A stretch of 11,753 bases of DNA. It comes from an uncultured Parabacteroides sp. (GTDB taxonomy: Bacteria > Bacteroidota > Bacteroidia > Bacteroidales > Tannerellaceae). A model generated the notes under the pieces. It had not been told where the DNA came from. It saw only the letters and a program-made list of their open reading frames with translations, and ran no database searches. The position numbers were made by a program, and so were the translations under genes. The DNA is taken from the NCBI GenBank assembly GCA_900547435.1, contig URGO01000102.1, positions 1 through 11,753 of the forward strand, given 5' to 3'. Positions 5,558 to 11,753 of the stretch are shown piece by piece (position 1 is the first letter of the stretch; every line of letters begins with the position of its first letter).

Positions 5558-5953
5558 ATGGAAAGAATAAATGTAACAATTGATTGGATTAATAATTATG
5601 CGGCTGGATGTGCCATACTGCCAGTTGTCGCAACAGAAGATACATTGGAAGATGTAAAAAAATCATTTACTGAAGCTTTTAATTGGCAACTTCAGGCAAT
5701 GAAAGAGGATGGCGATGAAATACCAACGGAATTACAAGGAGAATTTGAATTAAAGTTCAACCTTACTAATCGTGCTTTACTTCATTATTATGATGGTATT
5801 TTATCCCGTAAAGCGATCAGCCATATTACGGGAATAAACGAAAAACAATTAGGTCACTACATTCAAGGTGTCCGTACACCTAAACAGGAAACTATAAATA
5901 AAATAATAAATGGTGTACATAATTTGGGAAAAGATTTGCTTTCAGTTGGATAA
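5558..5953 (+). CDS. hicB: HicB-family antitoxin with C-terminal helix-turn-helix
   Basis: The 131-residue protein fits HicB antitoxins. The N-terminal part (about residues 1-60: RINVTIDWINNYAAGCAIL, then the helix DVKKSFTEAFNWQLQAM) corresponds to the partly degenerate RNase H-like fold that caps the toxin. The C-terminal part (about 72-130) is a DNA-binding domain with the helix-turn-helix ISHITGINEKQLGHYIQGVR, resembling Xre-type domains. This domain arrangement suits autorepression at the inverted repeat over the hicA promoter. It is co-transcribed with hicA, 30 nt downstream. The ATG at 5558-5560 is taken because the family's strand motif follows at once. No clear terminator is seen in the 145 nt after it. 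Confidence 0.88.
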   Translation: MERINVTIDWINNYAAGCAILPVVATEDTLEDVKKSFTEAFNWQLQAMKEDGDEIPTELQGEFELKFNLTNRALLHYYDGILSRKAISHITGINEKQLGHYIQGVRTPKQETINKIINGVHNLGKDLLSVG

Positions 5954-6025
5954 TTCTTATTGAAATGAAGAAATATTGTGAGTGAAAAAACTTTGATAAA
6001 TCTTTTACGATATCCTTTCCCATAA

Positions 6026-6074
6026 AATGGTTATTAATAGCCATTGCAAGATGCGTTTTATTCGCTTACCTTTG
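6026..6074 (+). promoter_or_regulatory. Predicted promoter of the DUF1349 gene with overlapping short palindrome
   Basis: TTG at 6044-6046 and TACCTTTG at 6067-6074 are spaced 20 nt apart, matching the Bacteroidetes promoter; transcription would start near 6080, about 20 nt before the ATG. A 20-nt near-perfect palindrome at 6026-6045 (AATGGTTATTAATAGCCATT, one non-matching position pair) overlaps the TTG and could be an operator, though AT-rich palindromes of this size can arise by chance. Confidence 0.6.
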
Positions 6075-6099
6075 CAAAAACAACAAATCTACATGAGAT

Positions 6100-6750
6100 A
6101 TGAAAAAGATACTTGTTTACCTTTTCGGCTTACTGTCCATGCAAACGGCAGGTGCCCAAACTTTAGAAAAGATGCAGTGGTTCAACGAACCTGAACAATG
6201 GGAAATCAAAGACAATGCCCTTACTATGTTTGTAACTCCGCAAAGCGATTATTGGCGCATCTCCCATTACGGTTTTACGGTAGACGATGCACCTTTCTAT
6301 TACACTACTTATGGCGGAGAGTTTGAAGTGAAAGTGAAAATCACGGGCAATTACCAGACTCGCTTCGACCAGGCAGGGCTGATGCTCCGCATCGACCACG
6401 AGAATTACATCAAGACAGGCATCGAATTTGTCGATGGAAAATACAACTTGAGTGCCGTAGTGACGCACCATACTTCCGATTGGAGTGTGATTACATTAGA
6501 CAAAGCTGTTCCTTACGTATGGATTAAAGCTGTCAGACGCTTGGATGCGGTAGAAATCTTCTACTCTTTCGATGATCAGAACTACGTGATGATGCGCAAC
6601 GCCTGGCTTCAAGATCACGTCCCCGTACAGGTAGGTCTCATGGGAGCTTGCCCTGACGGAAAAGGATTCAACGTGACTTTCGAACATTTCAAGGTAAAGC
6701 ATCTTCCCGACCAACGCCGGTTGGAATGGCTGAAGAAAAATGCTGAATAG
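6100..6750 (+). CDS. Secreted DUF1349 (concanavalin-like fold) protein
   Basis: The 216-residue protein belongs to DUF1349 (COG3506), a family with a predicted concanavalin A-like beta-sandwich. A signal peptide is visible: MKKILVYLFGLLSMQ, then TAGA before Q20, suggesting cleavage near residue 19 and a periplasmic or exported product. The mature part is strand-rich, with DYWRISHYGF (about 50-59), QAGLMLRIDHENYIKTGIEF (the most conserved family segment), TSDWSVI and VQVGLMGACPDGKGF typical of the family. Related folds bind or hydrolyse glycans, but no catalytic acid pair can be assigned here, so the function is unknown. It is a single gene with its own promoter, followed after 65 nt by the start of the riboswitch-controlled thi transcript; no linked function is evident. 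Confidence 0.85.
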   Translation: MKKILVYLFGLLSMQTAGAQTLEKMQWFNEPEQWEIKDNALTMFVTPQSDYWRISHYGFTVDDAPFYYTTYGGEFEVKVKITGNYQTRFDQAGLMLRIDHENYIKTGIEFVDGKYNLSAVVTHHTSDWSVITLDKAVPYVWIKAVRRLDAVEIFYSFDDQNYVMMRNAWLQDHVPVQVGLMGACPDGKGFNVTFEHFKVKHLPDQRRLEWLKKNAE

Positions 6751-6775
6751 CCTTTTGGGGAAAAATATAATTCCA

Positions 6776-6807
6776 TTTGTTTTTATAAAATATTTTCCGT
6801 TTCTTTG
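6776..6807 (+). promoter_or_regulatory. Predicted thi operon promoter
   Basis: TTTG at 6776-6779 and TTTCTTTG at 6800-6807 are spaced 20 nt apart; the second has one mismatch to TAnnTTTG. It places the transcription start near 6813, a few bases before the first strand of the TPP riboswitch at 6816, which is where it would have to be. Confidence 0.6.
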
Positions 6808-6815
6808 CCGTACGA

Positions 6816-6898
6816 AAACAAAGGGGTGCTTTCTTTGTAGGAAAGCTGAGATTATACCCTCGCACCTGATGCAGTTCGTACTGCCGTAGGGATTGTTT
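6816..6898 (+). ncRNA. TPP riboswitch (thi-box aptamer)
   Basis: The conserved thi-box elements appear in order: GGGGTGC at 6823-6829, CTGAGA at 6846-6851, ATACCC at 6854-6859, CCTGAT at 6865-6870 and CGTAGGGA at 6885-6892. Helix P1 pairs 6816-6821 with 6893-6898 (AAACAA/TTGTTT); P2 uses GGGTGC against GCACC-side pairing in the standard way; P3 is the hairpin GCTTTC...GGAAAGC; and P5 is GCAG (6871-6874) with CTGC (6881-6884). The aptamer binds thiamin pyrophosphate and turns down the operon when the vitamin is plentiful. It lies 83 nt upstream of thiS. Confidence 0.96.
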
Positions 6899-6938
6899 GA
6901 GAAGGCTACGCGGATATTTATCCCTTTTTCCTGTTCAA
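6885..6938 (+). promoter_or_regulatory. Probable expression platform of the TPP riboswitch
   Basis: Several mutually exclusive pairings are visible after the aptamer. CGTAG (6885-6889, in the aptamer) can pair with CTACG (6906-6910). AGGGAT (6888-6893) can pair with ATCCCT (6920-6925), just before a T run (6925-6929). TTGAGAAGG (6897-6905) can pair with CCTGTTCAA (6930-6938) with one mismatch and one G-U. Which of these forms with and without ligand cannot be decided by eye, so control by termination is likely but not shown. Confidence 0.45.
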
Positions 6939-6981
6939 GAAAATCTCCACTTTGTGATTCGAATCATTAATTTGAAATGAG

Positions 6982-7182
6982 ATGAAAATCAAGGTAAACA
7001 ACAAAGAAATGGAGCTACCCGAAGATAGCTCATTGCAACAAGTGGCTCAAACATTGGCGCTTCCCGAACACGGAGTGGCTATGGCCGTAAACAACCGCAT
7101 GGTTCCGCGTGCAGAGTGGCCAACGTATACTGTTCACGAAAACGATTCGTTGGTCGTTATCAAAGCGGCATGTGGAGGATAA
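6982..7182 (+). CDS. thiS: Sulfur carrier protein ThiS
   Basis: The 66-residue protein is the ubiquitin-fold sulfur carrier of thiazole synthesis. It ends in the required diglycine (KAACGG, G65-G66), whose carboxylate is adenylated by ThiF and converted to the thiocarboxylate that feeds ThiG. It opens MKIKVNNKEMELPEDSSLQQV, and NNRMVPRAEWPTY in the middle fits the family; the length is typical. It is the first gene after the TPP riboswitch. The start ATG at 6982 is overlapped by a two-codon ORF (ATG AGA TGA, 6977-6985). The next gene, thiG, is 158 nt away, unusually far for this operon. Confidence 0.95.
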   Translation: MKIKVNNKEMELPEDSSLQQVAQTLALPEHGVAMAVNNRMVPRAEWPTYTVHENDSLVVIKAACGG

Positions 7183-7193
7183 GTTTAATGTTA

Positions 7194-7323
7194 AGGAGTT
7201 AAAGGAGTTATTGTTTTGCGCAGGAGTTTGAGGAGTTAAAGCCGATACCTTATTATTATAATAATAGGAACAAAAACATTTGGCTCTAACTTCTATTCAC
7301 CCCTCTAACTCTCTTTAACTCCT
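7194..7323 (+). repeat. Repeat-rich inverted structure between thiS and thiG
   Basis: The 158-nt gap between thiS and thiG is non-coding and structured. AGGAGTTAAAGGAGTTA at 7194-7210 pairs with TAACTCTCTTTAACTCCT at 7306-7323 with one bulged base. A second copy of AGGAGTTAAAG at 7231-7241 can compete for the same 3' arm, and AGGAGTTTG at 7222-7230 is a third related unit. In the middle 7251-7266 is a perfect 16-nt AT palindrome flanked by CC and GG. The purine-rich AGGAG units look like Shine-Dalgarno sequences but no ORF follows them. Likely an intergenic repeat element; a regulatory or RNA-processing role is possible. Confidence 0.75.
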
Positions 7324-7340
7324 ACCTAATAATAAGTAAG

Positions 7341-8117
7341 ATGGATAAATTAATCATTGCAGGAAAAGAATTTAATTCGCGTTTGTTCTTAGGAACAGGA
7401 AAGTTCAATTCGAACGAGTTGATGGAAAAGGCGCTTTTGGCATCGGGTACGGAAATGGTGACGGTAGCCATGAAACGTGTTGATTTAGATAACAAGGACG
7501 ATGATATGTTGAAGCATATTGTCCACCCGCATATTCAATTATTGCCAAACACATCGGGTGTGCGTAATGCAGAAGAAGCGGTATTTGCCGCTCAGATGGC
7601 ACGCGAGGCGTTTGGAACCAATTGGTTGAAACTGGAAATCCATCCTGATCCGCGTTATCTCTTACCGGATACGGTTGAGACTCTCAAGGCTACGGAGCAA
7701 TTGGTGAAGTTAGGATTTGTTGTATTGCCTTATTGCCAGGCAGACCCTGTGTTGTGCAAACAATTGGAGGAAGCCGGAGCTGCAACCGTTATGCCCCTGG
7801 GTGCTCCGATTGGTACGAACCGTGGACTTCAAACTCGTGAATTTTTACAGATTATTATTGAACAGGCCGGCATTCCGGTGGTGGTAGATGCAGGAATCGG
7901 AGCTCCGAGCCATGCTGCCGAAGCGATGGAGTTGGGAGCATCGGCCGTTCTGGTCAATACCGCTATTGCCGTAGCCGGTGATCCGGTGCGTATGGCTATT
8001 GCTTTCAAGAATGCTGTTGAAGCCGGACGCGAAGCTTATGAAGCCGGATTGGGAGGAACAACATCGACATTTGAAGCCTCGGCCTCTTCTCCTTTAACGG
8101 CATTTTTGGATAAATAA
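7341..8117 (+). CDS. thiG: Thiazole synthase ThiG
   Basis: The 258-residue TIM-barrel enzyme forms the thiazole phosphate ring from 1-deoxy-D-xylulose 5-phosphate, the ThiS thiocarboxylate and dehydroglycine. The Schiff-base lysine is K97 in WLKLEI (93-100 region). Other conserved parts are FLGTGKF (16-22), LLPNTSG (67-73), PLGAPIGTNRG (152-162) and VVDAGIGAPSHAAEAMELG (181-199), the last two forming the phosphate-binding loops; NTAIA and the C-terminal SSPLTAFL complete the family pattern. Length is normal. In this operon dehydroglycine is expected from ThiH acting on tyrosine, as an anaerobe would do, rather than from glycine oxidase. The ATG at 7341 gives the standard N-terminus. Confidence 0.97.
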   Translation: MDKLIIAGKEFNSRLFLGTGKFNSNELMEKALLASGTEMVTVAMKRVDLDNKDDDMLKHIVHPHIQLLPNTSGVRNAEEAVFAAQMAREAFGTNWLKLEIHPDPRYLLPDTVETLKATEQLVKLGFVVLPYCQADPVLCKQLEEAGAATVMPLGAPIGTNRGLQTREFLQIIIEQAGIPVVVDAGIGAPSHAAEAMELGASAVLVNTAIAVAGDPVRMAIAFKNAVEAGREAYEAGLGGTTSTFEASASSPLTAFLDK

Positions 8118-8140
8118 GTCAAACATAAAAAATACAAAGG

Positions 8141-8194
8141 CACAGAAACACAGAGCTTGTTTGTTTTTCTACTCCGTGTCTCTGTGACTCTGTG
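8141..8194 (+). repeat. Inverted repeat between thiG and thiC
   Basis: CACAGAAACACAGAG at 8141-8155 is matched by its reverse complement at 8172-8186 with two mismatches, around a 16-nt T-rich loop. The 3' arm is extended by a direct repeat: CTCTGTG occurs at 8180-8186 and again at 8188-8194, which allows a second register of pairing with ACACAGAG. It ends 18 nt before the thiC ATG and could hide or expose that start. It is unrelated in sequence to the thiS-thiG repeat. Confidence 0.75.
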
Positions 8195-8212
8195 TTCAAT
8201 ATAATATTCTAT

Positions 8213-9904
8213 ATGGAAAAAGACAAGAAAGCTTATGCACAACGCGAGAAGGCATACATGACGGGGAAGCTATTTCCCTTTATCCGCGTCGGAATGCAAA
8301 AGGTGAACCTCACACCGACTGTCCAAATAGTAGACGGAAAGAAGGTTATGACGCCTAATGCTCCTGTTTATATCTATGATACGAGTGGCCCGTTTAGCGA
8401 TCCGAATATGAGCATTGATTTGAAGAAGGGATTGCCTCGGATGCGTGAAGCCTGGATTACGGAGCGTGGAGACGTGGAACAACTCCCGTCCATTACCTCC
8501 GAATATGGGAAGATGCGCCGTGATGATAAGAGTCTTGACCATCTTCGTTTTGAGCATATAGCTTTGCCTTATCGGGCTAAAGCCGGGAAATGTTGTACGC
8601 AAATGTATTATGCCAAGCAAGGCATTATCACTCCGGAAATGGAATATGTTGCCATCCGGGAGAATATGAATTGCAAAGAATTGGGTATTGATACGCATAT
8701 CACACCTGAATTTGTACGTGATGAAATAGCGGCAGGGCGTGCCGTTTTGCCGGCTAATATCAATCATCCGGAAAGCGAGCCGATGATTATCGGACGTAAT
8801 TTCTTGGTAAAGATAAATACGAACATAGGAAACTCGGCCACTACTTCCTCTATTGAAGAAGAGGTGGAAAAAGCCGTATGGAGTTGCAAATGGGGGGGCG
8901 ATACGTTGATGGATCTTTCGACGGGAGCGAATATTCATGAGACACGCGAATGGATTGTACGCAATTGCCCGGTACCTGTCGGGACGGTGCCTATCTATCA
9001 AGCTTTGGAAAAAGTGAATGGCCGGGTAGAAGACCTCACGTGGGAAATTTATAAAGATACGCTTATCGAACAATGCGAGCAAGGTGTAGATTATTTTACG
9101 ATTCATGCGGGTATCCGTCGGCATAATGTTCATTTGGCAGATAAACGCCTGTGTGGCATCGTGAGTCGAGGTGGAAGTATCATGAGTAAATGGTGCTTAA
9201 TCCATAATCGGGAATCTTTCCTTTATGAACACTTTGATGATATTTGTGATATTTTGGCACAATATGATGTCGCGATTTCATTGGGTGACGGATTGCGCCC
9301 GGGGTCTATTTATGATGCGAATGATGAAGCGCAATTTGCCGAGTTGGATACGATGGGTGAATTAGTTGTCCGCGCTTGGGAAAAGAATGTTCAGGCATTC
9401 ATTGAAGGACCGGGCCATGTTCCGTTGCATAAAATCAAAGAGAATATGGAACGGCAAATCGAGAAATGCCATAATGCACCTTTCTACACGTTAGGCCCGT
9501 TAGTAACAGATGATGCTCCGGGGTATGATCATATCACATCGGCTATAGGTGCAGCACAAATCGGTTGGCTTGGAACGGCAATGCTTTGTTACGTAACTCC
9601 TAAAGAACATCTCGGCCTGCCCAACAAGGAGGATGTGCGTACCGGTGTGGTTACTTATAAGATAGCTGCTCATGCCGCAGACCTGGCGAAAGGACATCCG
9701 GGCGCGATGATTCGCGATAATGCCCTCTCGAAAGCACGTTATGAGTTCCGTTGGCGCGACCAATTCCATCTGAGCCTTGCCCCAGACCGTGCGTTGGAGT
9801 ATTATCAGGAAGGGCGGCACGAAGATAGTGAGTATTGCACGATGTGCGGACCGAACTTCTGTGCGATGAAACTTAGCAGAGATCTCTCTGCAATGAATAA
9901 TTAA
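8213..9904 (+). CDS. thiC: Phosphomethylpyrimidine synthase ThiC
   Basis: The 563-residue radical-SAM enzyme converts aminoimidazole ribotide to hydroxymethylpyrimidine phosphate, releasing CO and formate. The C-terminal cluster motif CTMCGPNFC gives C542, C545 and C550 as iron-sulfur ligands (CX2CX4C). Other conserved stretches are NINHPESEPMIIG, NTNIGNSATTSS, STGANIHETREWI, VPIYQAL, FTIHAGI, SRGGSIMSKWC, SLGDGLRPGSIYDA and EGPGHVPLHKI. A longer frame starting with GTG at 8192 is open, but that codon lies in the 3' arm of the thiG-thiC repeat and the seven extra residues are not family-like, so the ATG at 8213 is chosen. The last codons (MNN, stop) are the first copy of a tandem AT-rich repeat. 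Confidence 0.97.
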   Translation: MEKDKKAYAQREKAYMTGKLFPFIRVGMQKVNLTPTVQIVDGKKVMTPNAPVYIYDTSGPFSDPNMSIDLKKGLPRMREAWITERGDVEQLPSITSEYGKMRRDDKSLDHLRFEHIALPYRAKAGKCCTQMYYAKQGIITPEMEYVAIRENMNCKELGIDTHITPEFVRDEIAAGRAVLPANINHPESEPMIIGRNFLVKINTNIGNSATTSSIEEEVEKAVWSCKWGGDTLMDLSTGANIHETREWIVRNCPVPVGTVPIYQALEKVNGRVEDLTWEIYKDTLIEQCEQGVDYFTIHAGIRRHNVHLADKRLCGIVSRGGSIMSKWCLIHNRESFLYEHFDDICDILAQYDVAISLGDGLRPGSIYDANDEAQFAELDTMGELVVRAWEKNVQAFIEGPGHVPLHKIKENMERQIEKCHNAPFYTLGPLVTDDAPGYDHITSAIGAAQIGWLGTAMLCYVTPKEHLGLPNKEDVRTGVVTYKIAAHAADLAKGHPGAMIRDNALSKARYEFRWRDQFHLSLAPDRALEYYQEGRHEDSEYCTMCGPNFCAMKLSRDLSAMNN

Positions 9905-9918
9905 TAATGAATAATTAA
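9892..9918 (+). repeat. Tandem 13-nt repeat across the thiC stop codon
   Basis: AATGAATAATTAA occurs at 9892-9904 and again at 9906-9918, a 14-nt period. The first copy encodes the last residues and stop of ThiC, so the C-terminus of the protein runs into the repeat. Its role, if any, is unknown. Confidence 0.8.
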
Positions 9919-9950
9919 AAACGGACAGTTAGTCATTTTAATTGAACAAC

Positions 9951-11084
9951 ATGTTTAGCGAAGAATTAGAAAAGATAGATTGGGATGAGACCACGAGGAC
10001 TATTGCTTCGAAAACAGAGGCGGATGTCCGTCGTGCCCTCTCCAAATCGCATTTGGATGTTGATGATTTTATGGCGCTGATTTCTCCGGCGGCTGAACCA
10101 TATCTGGAGACAATGGCGCAATTGAGTTATAAATATACGCGGGAACGTTTTGGGAATACGATGTCAATGTTCGTTCCTCTTTATATTACAAACTCATGTA
10201 CCAACTCATGTGTCTATTGCGGTTTCCATATTAGTAATCCCATGAAACGTACGATTTTAACCGAAGAGGAAATCGTAAACGAGTATAAGGCGATTAAGAA
10301 ATTGGCGCCTTTCGAGAATCTTTTGCTCGTTACAGGGGAGAATCCCGCTAAAGCTGGAGTACCGTATATTGCCCGTGCTTTAGATTTGGCGAAGCCCTAT
10401 TTCGCCAACTTGAAGATAGAAGTGATGCCGCTCTCTACGGAGGAATATAAAGAATTGACGCATCACGGTATGAATGGGGTGATTTGTTTCCAGGAAACTT
10501 ACCATAAAGCGAATTATACTATTTATCATCCGCGTGGTATGAAGTCAAAATTTGATTGGCGGGTGAATGGATTCGACCGGATGGGACAAGCCGGTGTGCA
10601 TAGCATCGGTATGGGAGTGCTTATCGGATTGGAAAAGGAATGGCGTACGGATGTAACTATGATGGCTTATCATCTGCGCTATCTTCAGAAGCATTATTGG
10701 AAGACGAAGTATAGCTTCAATTTCCCGCGTATGCGCCCGTCGGAGAATGGGGGATTCCAACCCAATGTGGTGATGAGTGATCGTGAGTTGGCTCAACTTA
10801 CCTTTGCTACCCGTATCTTCGACCATGATGTGGATATATCTTATTCTACCCGCGAGAGTGCTTCGTTCCGTGACCATATGGCTCGTTTAGGCGTAACGAC
10901 TATGAGTGCCGAGAGTAAGACCGAACCGGGCGGATATTATTCCTATCCGCAAACGTTGGAGCAATTCCATGTGAGTGATGAGCGTACGGCTAAAGAAGTG
11001 GACCAGGCTCTGAAGAATATCGGTATTGAGCCGGTTTGGAAAGATTGGGACCAGGCGTTTGACCAATTGGCAAGTAATAACTGA
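9951..11084 (+). CDS. thiH: Tyrosine lyase ThiH (2-iminoacetate synthase)
   Basis: The 377-residue radical-SAM enzyme cleaves tyrosine to p-cresol and dehydroglycine (2-iminoacetate), the glycine-derived substrate of ThiG. The cluster motif is CTNSCVYC, with C83, C87 and C90 (CX3CX2C) followed by GFHISNP. Also visible are LLVTGENPAKAG, the SAM-contacting segment, EVMPLSTEEY, CFQETYHKANY, GMGVLIGLEKEWRTD and the C-terminal SAESKTEPGGY. An in-frame TTG at 9942 would add three residues (MNN), but the ATG at 9951 is the ordinary start and has no weaker context. It follows thiC by 46 nt and is followed by thiF after 7 nt. Use of ThiH rather than ThiO fits an anaerobic host, because the reaction is oxygen-independent. 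Confidence 0.96.
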   Translation: MFSEELEKIDWDETTRTIASKTEADVRRALSKSHLDVDDFMALISPAAEPYLETMAQLSYKYTRERFGNTMSMFVPLYITNSCTNSCVYCGFHISNPMKRTILTEEEIVNEYKAIKKLAPFENLLLVTGENPAKAGVPYIARALDLAKPYFANLKIEVMPLSTEEYKELTHHGMNGVICFQETYHKANYTIYHPRGMKSKFDWRVNGFDRMGQAGVHSIGMGVLIGLEKEWRTDVTMMAYHLRYLQKHYWKTKYSFNFPRMRPSENGGFQPNVVMSDRELAQLTFATRIFDHDVDISYSTRESASFRDHMARLGVTTMSAESKTEPGGYYSYPQTLEQFHVSDERTAKEVDQALKNIGIEPVWKDWDQAFDQLASNN

Positions 11085-11091
11085 GAATAAC

Positions 11092-11753
11092 ATGGAACGC
11101 TATGTTCGCCACCTCCTTCTCCCGGAAATAGGAGAGGAGGGGCAACGTCGCCTTTGTAAAGCGCGCGTATTGCTTGTCGGTGTTGGTGGGTTGGGTTCTC
11201 CGATTGCGCTCTATCTAGCCGCGGCCGGTATAGGGTGTATCGGGCTGATGGATGATGATGTCGTGAGCATTTCCAATCTGCAACGACAAATACTATATAC
11301 GGAAAAGGAAATAGGGGAATTGAAGGTCGTATGTGCTTCCCGTAGATTGAAGGAATTGAATAGTGAATTGCATATTGATGTCTATCCGTTTCGTTTGACA
11401 CAAGAAAATGCGATGGATATAATTCCTCTTTATGATCTGGTAATAGATGGATGTGATAATTTCCAAACACGTTATTTGCTGAGTGATGTTACATCACAGA
11501 TGGATATACCTTATATATATGGCGCTATTCGAGAGTTCGATGGACAAGTCTCGGTTTTTAATTTGCCGGGAGGGTGTACTTATCGGGATTTGTTCCCGGA
11601 AAAAGAAATAAGTGAGATGTCGGAACCCTCTAAAGGAGTATTGGGTGTGTTGCCGGGGATAGTCGGATGTGTGGAAGCTTCTGAAACTATCAAATGGATT
11701 ACCGGATGCGGGGAATTGCTGAATAGACGGCTTTGGACTATTGACCTGCTTAC
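11092..11753 (+). CDS. thiF: ThiS adenylyltransferase ThiF / HesA-MoeB-ThiF family (3' end beyond window)
   Basis: An open frame from the ATG at 11092 runs off the window end; 220 residues are visible. It is an E1-like enzyme that adenylates the C-terminal glycine of ThiS. The ATP loop is GVGGLGS at 30-36; DDD at 54-56 and LQRQ at 63-66 supply the acidic and arginine residues of the nucleotide site, with K78 after them, and DGCDNFQTR (119-127) contains the metal-binding aspartate D122. Where E. coli ThiF has a CxxC zinc pair (CYRCLF), this protein reads CTYRDLF (162-168), and the segment before GVLG (MSEPSKGVLG, 176-185) lacks the catalytic cysteine found in E. coli. The gene is 7 nt after thiH. 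The missing end would carry any second CxxC. It could instead be a MoeB paralogue, but the operon makes ThiF much more likely. Confidence 0.9.
   Translation, partial: MERYVRHLLLPEIGEEGQRRLCKARVLLVGVGGLGSPIALYLAAAGIGCIGLMDDDVVSISNLQRQILYTEKEIGELKVVCASRRLKELNSELHIDVYPFRLTQENAMDIIPLYDLVIDGCDNFQTRYLLSDVTSQMDIPYIYGAIREFDGQVSVFNLPGGCTYRDLFPEKEISEMSEPSKGVLGVLPGIVGCVEASETIKWITGCGELLNRRLWTIDLL

Noticed and set aside
5049..6099. Insertion sequence or integrase scar around HicAB
   Set aside because: No transposase or integrase, no matching terminal repeats or target duplication could be found at the edges; the AT-rich composition alone is weak evidence.
7183..7340. Degenerate thiE remnant between thiS and thiG
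   Set aside because: No reading frame in the 158 nt resembles ThiE and the stretch is explained by repeats; loss or relocation of thiE cannot be shown from this window.
8270..9133. 287-residue ORF on the minus strand
   Set aside because: It lies entirely antisense within thiC, whose conserved motifs are unmistakable; the product is rich in Ile, Arg and His without any recognisable domain, a typical shadow frame.
10943..11470. 175-residue minus-strand ORF over the thiH-thiF junction
   Set aside because: Antisense to two clear enzymes; the plus frame carries ThiH and ThiF motifs.

Overview
The window looks like a chromosomal segment of a Bacteroidales bacterium (Bacteroides, Phocaeicola or Parabacteroides type; I cannot fix the genus). 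The evidence is the protein families (DUF4293, a Bacteroidetes-type RNA polymerase omega protein, a BamD lipoprotein, a PaaK/ACT-protein pair, a thiS-thiG-thiC-thiH-thiF operon). Most promoters also fit the Bacteroidetes sigma pattern (TTG, 18-20 nt, TAnnTTTG) rather than -35/-10 boxes, and Shine-Dalgarno sequences are mostly absent.

Layout. Bases 1-120 hold a tRNA-Cys with its terminator, reading rightwards. Bases 149-5091 read leftwards: a bamD - omega (rpoZ-like) - DUF4293 operon (promoter near 1958-1986), a paaK - ACT-domain protein pair (promoter near 3887-3916), and dinB (DNA polymerase IV). From about 5250 everything reads rightwards: a HicA-HicB type II toxin-antitoxin pair with its own operator, a secreted DUF1349 protein, then the thiamin operon: promoter, TPP riboswitch, thiS, thiG, thiC, thiH and thiF, which is cut by the window end.

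How the genes work together. The thi genes are the pyrimidine (ThiC) and thiazole (ThiS, ThiG, ThiH, ThiF) branches of thiamin synthesis, controlled as a unit by the riboswitch. No thiE (thiamin phosphate synthase) or thiD lies in the window; they must be downstream of thiF or elsewhere. The place where some relatives carry thiE, between thiS and thiG, is a 158-nt repeat-rich non-coding stretch. PaaK and the ACT protein are probably one unit for aryl-acid activation and its sensing. BamD and omega are core housekeeping genes. HicAB is the one accessory-looking cassette: AT-rich, self-contained and with an operator-like inverted repeat over its promoter.

Most of the window is ordinary core genome and I see no clear undescribed multi-gene system. 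The points most worth checking are non-coding: a 60-bp nested palindrome between dinB and hicA, the HicAB operator and a hairpin spanning the hicA stop codon, a dinB promoter that makes the mRNA nearly leaderless, and a series of unrelated inverted or tandem repeats in the gaps between co-transcribed genes. Among the proteins, ThiF lacks the cysteines expected of the E. coli type. Start codons of dinB, thiC and thiH are set here downstream of the longest possible ORF, for reasons given in each entry.
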